This document shows positions 58,188-64,000 of a stretch of 64,000 nt of DNA, one piece after another. The notes beneath the pieces are model-generated. The model saw only the letters and a program-made list of their open reading frames with translations. It ran no database searches and was not told the origin of the DNA. Source of the DNA: Talinum fruticosum. Taxonomy: Eukaryota > Streptophyta > Magnoliopsida > Caryophyllales > Talinaceae. Location of the stretch: contig JAITYX010000053.1 of the NCBI GenBank assembly GCA_021018815.1, positions 1,550,001 through 1,614,000 on the forward strand, written 5' to 3'. Each line of letters starts with the position of its first letter. The first letter of the stretch is position 1. The position numbers and the translations under genes were made by a program.

Positions 58188-61182
58188 TACAAACAGTTTT
58201 GGGCAATAACCATGTAACATAGCTCCAAAATAGATTTTTGGTAATAAACAATTAATAAAGAGCCACAAAAGGGTTTTAGATAACATTAGATAAAGAGCCA
58301 TAAAGGATTTCTCATAATGACTAACATAAGACCAAAATGGCTTTCGGATAATAACCAATAAAGAGCCTCATACTTCCTAGTAATTACTAACAAAGAGTAA
58401 AAAGGAATTAGGTTAATGATCAACATAGATACATAAAGACTTTCTGATAATAAACAACAAAGAGTAAAGATAGATTTCAGCAATGACAAGCATGGAGCCA
58501 CAGAAGCTTTCACGTAATATAACCAAGACATAGCCACTTAGTTATTCAAATAATAAACAAACACATAGTCACAAAGGTTTTTGGATAAGAACCAAGGAAC
58601 ATAGAGCGACAAAGACATTTGGATAATAACCAATAAAGTGCCAAAAAGGATTTTGGTTACTAACAGGGATTCATAAATGCTTTAAGTATATAACTAATAG
58701 AAAGCCTTTAATGCTTTAAGTATATAACTAATAGATAACCACAAAGGCTTTCTGGTTATAACCTACACATAGCTGCTAAGGTGTTGTGGTAATAACCAAC
58801 CAATAGTTGTGGGCCACAAAGATTTTATAGCCATTATCATCTAATAGAGACTCACAAAGGCTTCTGAGTTCACAAGACCACAAAGGATTTCAAGTAATAT
58901 CCAGTATAAAGTTATAAAGGCTTTTGAGCAATAACCAACAAAGAGCTAAAAACGTTTCTAAGTAATAAGAAACATAGACACATAAAGGACTTATGCTAAT
59001 ACCCAACCAATAGAGAGTCACATAGTATTAAGGGTGCAATCAACCAACGAGTGTCACAAAAACTTTAGCAAAATAATAAACATAGAGTCACAAATACTTT
59101 TGGGTGATAACCAACAACGCGCCTGAAAGAATTTTGGGTAATAACCAATAGAGAGAAACAAAATATTTCAATAATAACTAACACATAGCCACGATTACAT
59201 TTGGTAAAAACCAGCACATAGCCACAAAGGCTTCCTCGTAGAACTAACCAACATATAGTCATAAAGAAATTCAGGTAATCACCAATAAACTGCCAGAAAA
59301 GATTTTGAGTAATAACCAACACGGAGACACAAAAGGCTCTAGAATAATGACCAATAAAGATCTACAAATGTTTTTTTGGTGATAACCTACACAGAACCAC
59401 TAAGGCTTTGTGGTGATAAACAGCCAATATAGACCCACAAAGATTTAATGGTAATAATCCTCTTACAGAGAGCTGCGAAGCCTTTCGAGTTATATACAAC
59501 ATACAACCACAAAATATTTTGCAATCAACATAGAGCCGCTAAGGTTTCTTAGCAATAACTGATAAAGAGCAAAAATTATTTCTTGGTCATAAGTGACACA
59601 AAGACACCAAGGATTTACGTAAATAACCAACCAATAGAGAGTCGGAAAGTCCTGAATGAAGTAATCAATCAACAAAGAGCTGTAATGAATTTCAAAAAGT
59701 AACCAACACATGGCCACAAAGGCTTTCGAATATTAACTAATATAGAGCCACAAAGACTTTCAGATAATAACCAATGCATAAACATAATGGATTTCTCATG
59801 ATAACCAGCTAATTGAGAGTAAAAAGGCTTAGGGTAACAACTAAGAAGGAGCTATAAAGGCTTTTTGGTTATAACCGATGAAGAGCCACAAAGGTTTTGT
59901 GTCTACAACAATAGTGCTACAATGGCTTCATGGTAATAACTAACCAATAGAGAACCACAAACGTTTCTGTCAATGAGTAACACATCACAAAGAATGTTTT
60001 TGAATAGTAACAAACATAGAATAGAACCACTAAGTCTTCTAATCAATTACTAACAAAGAGAAAAAATGCTTCTAGGTTAAGTAAGCAACACAGAGTTGCA
60101 AAATTTTTATGGTAATAGCCAACTAATGGTGAGCCATATAGACTTTATACAAACCAACAAATAGGGAGCCATAAAGACTTTGTTGTAATAGGCAACAACA
60201 AGTCATAAAGGCTTTCTTCTAATAAGCAATAAAAAGGCCATAGAGATTTAGGGGGATGACCAACATAGAGTTTAAAAGGATTTCAAGTAATAACTAATAG
60301 AGACCTGGAATGTCTTTCGAGTATAAGCAACACAAAGCCACAAAGGAGTTTCGGTAAAAAAAAAAAAAAAAAAACTAATAAAGAACTGCAAAGACTCTTC
60401 AGTGATAAGAAACACAATGTAGCAAAGAATTTTGGGTAGTAACAAACAAAGAGTCACAAAGGATTTTGCGTAATAATAAATAGAGAGCTAAAATAGCTTC
60501 TTAGTAATAACGAACAAAGAGCCAAAAATACTTTTGGATAATAACCAATACAAAACCACGGATGTTTCTATGTAACAACCAACAGAATGTCACAATGGAT
60601 TTGTAGTCATAACCAACCAAAATAGAGCCATAAAGGCTTTAGATAATAACCAACTTAAAGTCGCAAAATGTTTTAGTGTAATAACCATCCAACAAAGAGT
60701 TATATGGGCTTTTGTGTAATAATTAAATGATAGTAGCAAATGTTTCTGGACAATAACTAACTCACAGCTATAAAGGATTTTAGGTAACAATTAGAAGAAA
60801 CTTATGAAGGCTTTCTGGTAATAGCCAGTAGAGACCCAACAATTCTTTCAATCAGTAACACAACCACAAAGGATTTTGGGTAATAACTAACAAAGAGTCA
60901 TAAATGCTTTGGGCTAATGACCAAGAGAGAGTCACAAAGGATTAGTGGTAATATCCTAGCGAGAGCCACAAAGGTTTTCGGGTTGTAAGGAAATTGAAGT
61001 CACAAATACATTTAGATAATAGACAACATTGAGCCACAAAGGAATTCGAGTAAAAACAAACATCTACAAACACATTGTCAAATCAATTCGGACAATAACC
61101 AATACAGAGTCACATAACTTTTCTTGTAATAACCAATAGTAAACGATAAAAACTTCTAGGTAATTAGCAACAACACAGATCT
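58188..61182. repeat. About 35-bp minisatellite, main piece
   Basis: Roughly 3 kb of degenerate units close to TAATAACCAACAAAGAGCC then ACAAAGGCTTTTGGG (unit about 33-38 bp). An A17 run occurs near 60358. On the minus strand the consensus lacks stop codons, giving many short Leu/Ile/Trp-rich frames that are not genes. No other feature seen. Confidence 0.85.
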
Positions 61183-61372
61183 TGTAACATCCCATGTCCC
61201 ACATCGGAAGATAAGGGAAGTATCACGTGGTTTATAAGTGATCCTACAAAAAATGTTTGTCCTTCTCAACCCAAGTGAGGACAATAGGATGTTAAGGGTA
61301 GTCTTTAGAACAAAGACGTAGAAGTTATGTTATTAGTCAGTGGGCCATCTAACGACATAACCTATCAGGTTG

Positions 61373-61775
61373 GGGCATTACAGTGGTATCAAAGTCGACT
61401 CGTAATTACGAGCTGCATCAGTGGACAATAGAGCCCTGGGCAGCACCTAATGGGGAAAAGATTCTAGCTTGAGGTATAACGAGTATGTCGGGGCATTACA
61501 GTGGTATCAAAGTCGACTCGTAACTACGAGCTGCATCAGTGGACAGTAGAGCCCTGGGCAACACCTAATGGGGAAAAGATTCTAGCTTGAGGTATAACGA
61601 GGACCAGGGCTCCTAATGGGGAAAAGATTCTAGCTTGAGGTATAACGAGTATGTCGGGGCATTACGAGTGGTATCAAAGTCGACTCGTAACTACGAGCTG
61701 CATCGGTGGACGAGTAGAGCCCTGGGCAACACCTAATGGGGAAAAGATTCTAGCTTGAGGTATAACGAGGACGTT
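61373..61775 (+). repeat. TRIM internal tandem copies including primer site
   Basis: Three units begin GGGGCATTAC(G)A...GTGGTATCAAAG at about 61373, 61494 and 61657, each running through GAGCCCTGGGCA and TAATGGGGAAAAGATTCTAG to TATAACGAG; a partial fourth block starts near 61603. LTR end plus primer site is thus present three times. Confidence 0.85.
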
Positions 61776-61797
61776 GTGTTCTTTAGGTGAGGGAGAC

Positions 61798-61939
61798 TGT
61801 AACATCCCTATGTCCCATATCGGAAGATAACATAAGTTTGATAGTATTTAGAAGCGATATAGGGAGACTGTAACATCCCTATGTCCCATATCGGAAGATA
61901 ACATAAATTTGATAGTATTTAGAAGTGATATAGTGGGCC
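61798..61939 (+). repeat. 71-bp duplication of TRIM 3' LTR start
   Basis: TGTAACATCCCTATGTCCC starts at 61798 and again at 61869; both are preceded by GGGAGAC, so the unit includes the end of the purine tract. Confidence 0.85.
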
Positions 61940-62045
61940 TATTACTACAACAATAAGTTCTTTTCCCTTTTCATTCTAAGTTTTAGGCTAAGTTATTAGC
62001 AAGTGGGCCATATAACGACCTAACCCATTACATTGGGGCATTACA

Positions 62046-62706
62046 GAGCCACAAAAGCTTTTAATAAATAAACAACAGCAAGCCATAAAGGCTTCTGAGT
62101 AATATCTAAAGAAAGTCGCGTAGGCTTTTTGGTAATACGCAACCAACAAAGAGCCATAAAGGCTTTGAGTAATAATTAACATAAAGCCATAAAGGGTTTT
62201 GTGTGATAAACAACACAAATGTGCTAAGAATTTTCGGTATAAAACATCCAACACAAAAACATATAAACTTCCTGGTGATAACCAACCAATAGGGATCCAC
62301 AAAGACTTTTGGGTAATAATGAACAAAGAACCACAAAGGCTTCCTCTTAATAAATAACATAAATCCACAAAGGCTTTTAGATGTTAACTAACAAAGCGCC
62401 ACAAAGGTTTTAGGGTAATAACCACCACAAAGTCACAAAATCTTTCAGGTAAAACAAGTTTGAGTAATGACCAACACATATTTGCAAAGAGTTTCTGGTA
62501 ATAACCATCCAACATAGAGCCATAAAAAGCTTTCAAATATTAACAAACAAAGATCCGTAACAGTTATCAAATAATAAGAGATAGAGAGCCTCACAAGCTT
62601 TATAGCAATAACCAACGCAGAGCATTAAAGGCTTCAGGTTAATAACCAAAACATAAAAACAAATACTTTAAGGTAATAACCAACAGAAAACCTTAAAGAT
62701 TTCAGG
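62046..62706. repeat. About 35-bp minisatellite, right piece
   Basis: Continuation of the array to the edge of the CACTA element; same unit type, no gene. Confidence 0.8.
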
Positions 62707-62724
62707 CACTACTACAAAACCGTA

Positions 62725-62995
62725 AAATAGCGACGGAAATTAGCGACGGAAACAACTCCGTCGCCGAAAGCAACGGAATCAGCGACGGACACCGACACAA
62801 AATGACACCTGGATCATCCACCGACGGAATTAGCGACGGAACATGACGTCCGTCGCTAATCCGTCGCTGGTGGACATTACAAAACTCCGGGAAAAAAATT
62901 TTTAATTTACTAATTAGCGACGGAATATTCCGTCGCCGACTCCAATTTTGTAATTAGCGACGGAACGGCGACGGACGGTTCCGTCGCTAATTACG
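62725..62995. repeat. CACTA subterminal repeats
   Basis: About a dozen copies of GCGACGGA or its complement TCCGTCGC, several arranged as inverted pairs (e.g. TTAGCGACGGAA...GTCCGTCGCTAA at 62830-62863 and again at 62913-62990). In this superfamily such motifs bind the element's own DNA-binding protein. Confidence 0.8.
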
Positions 62996-62999
62996 CATA

Positions 63000-63321
63000 A
63001 ATCCGAAGCGCTCGGCCGGTTCGCATATCGCCGCGCAAACGAGAGAGCGAGAGCGAGAGCGAGTGCGACCGTTCCTCCGCCGATTCACCACCGCCAACAG
63101 CCACTACCGCCGGCGACTACGCCCGCCGCCTGCAGCCGGCCGCCGCCCTTCCGCCGCCGGTTGAGGACCACCAAGGCCGAATAACCACCGTTCGGCTTGG
63201 TTTCGCCCGACCCCTGCACCGCCGCTCGCCGCCTGGGTGGAGGACGCCGCCGACGCACCGCCGCCGCTGCCGCCACACGCCCGACATTCGCCGTCGCCGC
63301 GGTGCCGCCCATAATTTTGAG
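63000..63321 (+). other. GC-rich leader or first exon in CACTA
   Basis: Very GC-rich sequence with GAGCGAGAGC and CCGCCG runs, ending TTTTGAG before GTATGC, a plausible splice donor at 63322. It may be the first exon or 5' leader of the CACTA gene, or captured host sequence. No domain is recognisable, and the minus-strand Ala/Arg/Gly-rich frame here is compositional. Confidence 0.4.
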
Positions 63322-63347
63322 GTATGCTTGTGTTGATTTTTGTAGAT

Positions 63348-63890
63348 TTATGGTTTTACAAAATTGAAGTTGAAATTGATGAATATATGTAATTTGTTGG
63401 AAATTAATGTTGTTTGTGAATGAATTTGAGAAGAAAAATGTGAAATTGTGTTGTTTATGGAGTAAATGTTATTGAAGTTAAATTTAGGGTTTTAAAAAAT
63501 GTAACTTGAAATTGACGAATATATGTACTTTGGTGGGAATTAGTGTTGTTTGTGAATGAATTTGAGAAGAAAAATGTGCAATTGTGTTGGTTATGGAGTA
63601 AATGTTATGGAAGTTAAATTTAGGGTTTTGAACATTGTAACTTGAAATTGACGAATATATGTAATTTAGTGGAAATTAATGTTGTTTGTGGATGAATTTG
63701 AATAGAAAAGTGTGCAATTGTGTTGTTTATGGAGTAAATGTTATTGAAGTTAAATTTAGGGTTTTAAAAAATGTAAGTTGAAATTGACGAATATATGTAA
63801 TTTGGTGGATATTAATGTTGATTGTGGATGAATTTGAATAGAAAAATGTGCAATTGTGTTGGATTTGTTGGACATTATTGTTGAAGTTAA
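63348..63890 (+). repeat. 136-bp tandem repeat, four copies
   Basis: The motif TGAATTTGA.AAGAAAA starts at 63421, 63557, 63693 and 63829, an exact 136-bp period. Units share GAAATTGACGAATATATGTA and GTTAAATTTAGGGTTTT. AT-rich, probably intronic. Confidence 0.92.
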
Positions 63891-64000
63891 GGGAAATGGC
63901 TTTTGTGATTTATATATGTCTAATTGTTTGTTGTTTATTTGTGTGAGGTTGTTCACGCTAATTAGGTATGCTTATAGGTATGATTGCTTTACTATATGAT

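Larger units (their letters stand above)
61183..62045 (+). mobile_element. TRIM retroelement with internal duplications
   Basis: 5' LTR 61183-61382 (200 bp, TGTAACATCCC...GGGGCATTACA), then primer site TGGTATCAAAG (61384-61394), a short noncoding interior, purine tract GTGAGGGAGAC and 3' LTR ending GGGGCATTACA at 62045. It codes for nothing, as expected of a terminal-repeat retrotransposon in miniature. The flank is GATCT on the left and GAGCC on the right; the array unit has GAGCC here, so a decayed 5-bp duplication is plausible. The LTR start with CCCACATCGG resembles known plant TRIMs (from memory). Confidence 0.8.
62707..64000 (+). mobile_element. CACTA (En/Spm-type) transposon, left end
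   Basis: Starts CACTACTACAAAA, the terminal motif of plant CACTA elements, followed by a dense set of subterminal TTAGCGACGGAA motifs in both orientations (62725-62995). The AGG at 62704-62706 would be the left half of the 3-bp duplication. The right end and transposase genes lie outside the window. Confidence 0.8.

Noticed and set aside
58188..61182. CRISPR-like regular repeats
   Set aside because: Degenerate units without unique spacers of constant size, in a plant TE context with no cas genes.
61988..62368. 126-codon minus-strand frame with Leu/Ile/Trp-rich repeats
   Set aside because: It crosses the TRIM end and the 35-bp minisatellite; the array lacks stop codons on this strand, so open frames arise without selection.
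63085..63312. 75-codon minus-strand Ala/Arg/Gly-rich frame
   Set aside because: Compositional artefact of a GC-rich block; no domain and no context.

Overview
The window reads as transposable-element-rich, heterochromatin-like DNA from a flowering plant. I find no single-copy host gene, no tRNA or rRNA gene and no CRISPR. The plant assignment rests on Ty1-copia elements of the Sirevirus type, Ty3-gypsy elements of the Tat/Ogre type, PIF/Harbinger and CACTA DNA transposons, a TRIM element, and an interstitial tract of TTTAGGG-type (plant) telomere-like repeat. I cannot name the species.

Layout. 1-847: remnant of a Tat-type gypsy element (coding scrap fused to an LTR). 848-13579: Sirevirus copy M1 on the minus strand; its 3' LTR is split by a 3.1 kb gypsy-type solo LTR (1922-5052, target duplication AATAT), and its integrase core is deleted. 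13580-14501: older Sirevirus LTR piece. 14505-18124: minus-strand Tat gag and LTR remnants plus a minisatellite. 18125-24776: plus-strand Tat element (5' LTR split by a second gypsy-type LTR, primer-binding site, leader with about 55-bp repeats, gag scrap). 24777-36920: antisense Sirevirus LTR, split by the best-preserved element of the window, Sirevirus copy S (24974-35813, plus strand, two LTRs, target duplication GAGAG). 36921-47565: Sirevirus copy M2, minus strand, inserted in the leader repeats of a minus-strand Tat element whose 5' LTR lies at 48583-50326. 50750-62706: a degenerate minisatellite of about 35-bp units that has received a 7.2 kb PIF/Harbinger transposon (50980-58187, itself broken by a Sirevirus fragment) and a TRIM (61183-62045). 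62707-64000: the start of a CACTA transposon that runs off the window.

Each Sirevirus copy has the order LTR - gag (CCHC zinc knuckle) - protease - integrase - reverse transcriptase - RNase H - extra 3' ORF - LTR. The extra ORF is recognisable in all three copies (same MPK start, same central domain, coiled coil) and is the least understood protein here.

The strongest unexpected signal is a recurrent difference between repeat copies. Where one copy has CAG or CTG, another has CGAG/CGG or CTCG/CCG. This occurs between LTRs, inside a 78-bp tandem duplication, in the TRIM, in a Harbinger intron and at many frameshifts of the retroelement genes, including catalytic motifs. CAG/CTG are the plant CHG methylation sites, so the simplest reading is a base-calling or polishing artefact at methylated CHG; a biological cause is not excluded. 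Until this is tested, the pseudogene status of the youngest element should be treated as provisional.
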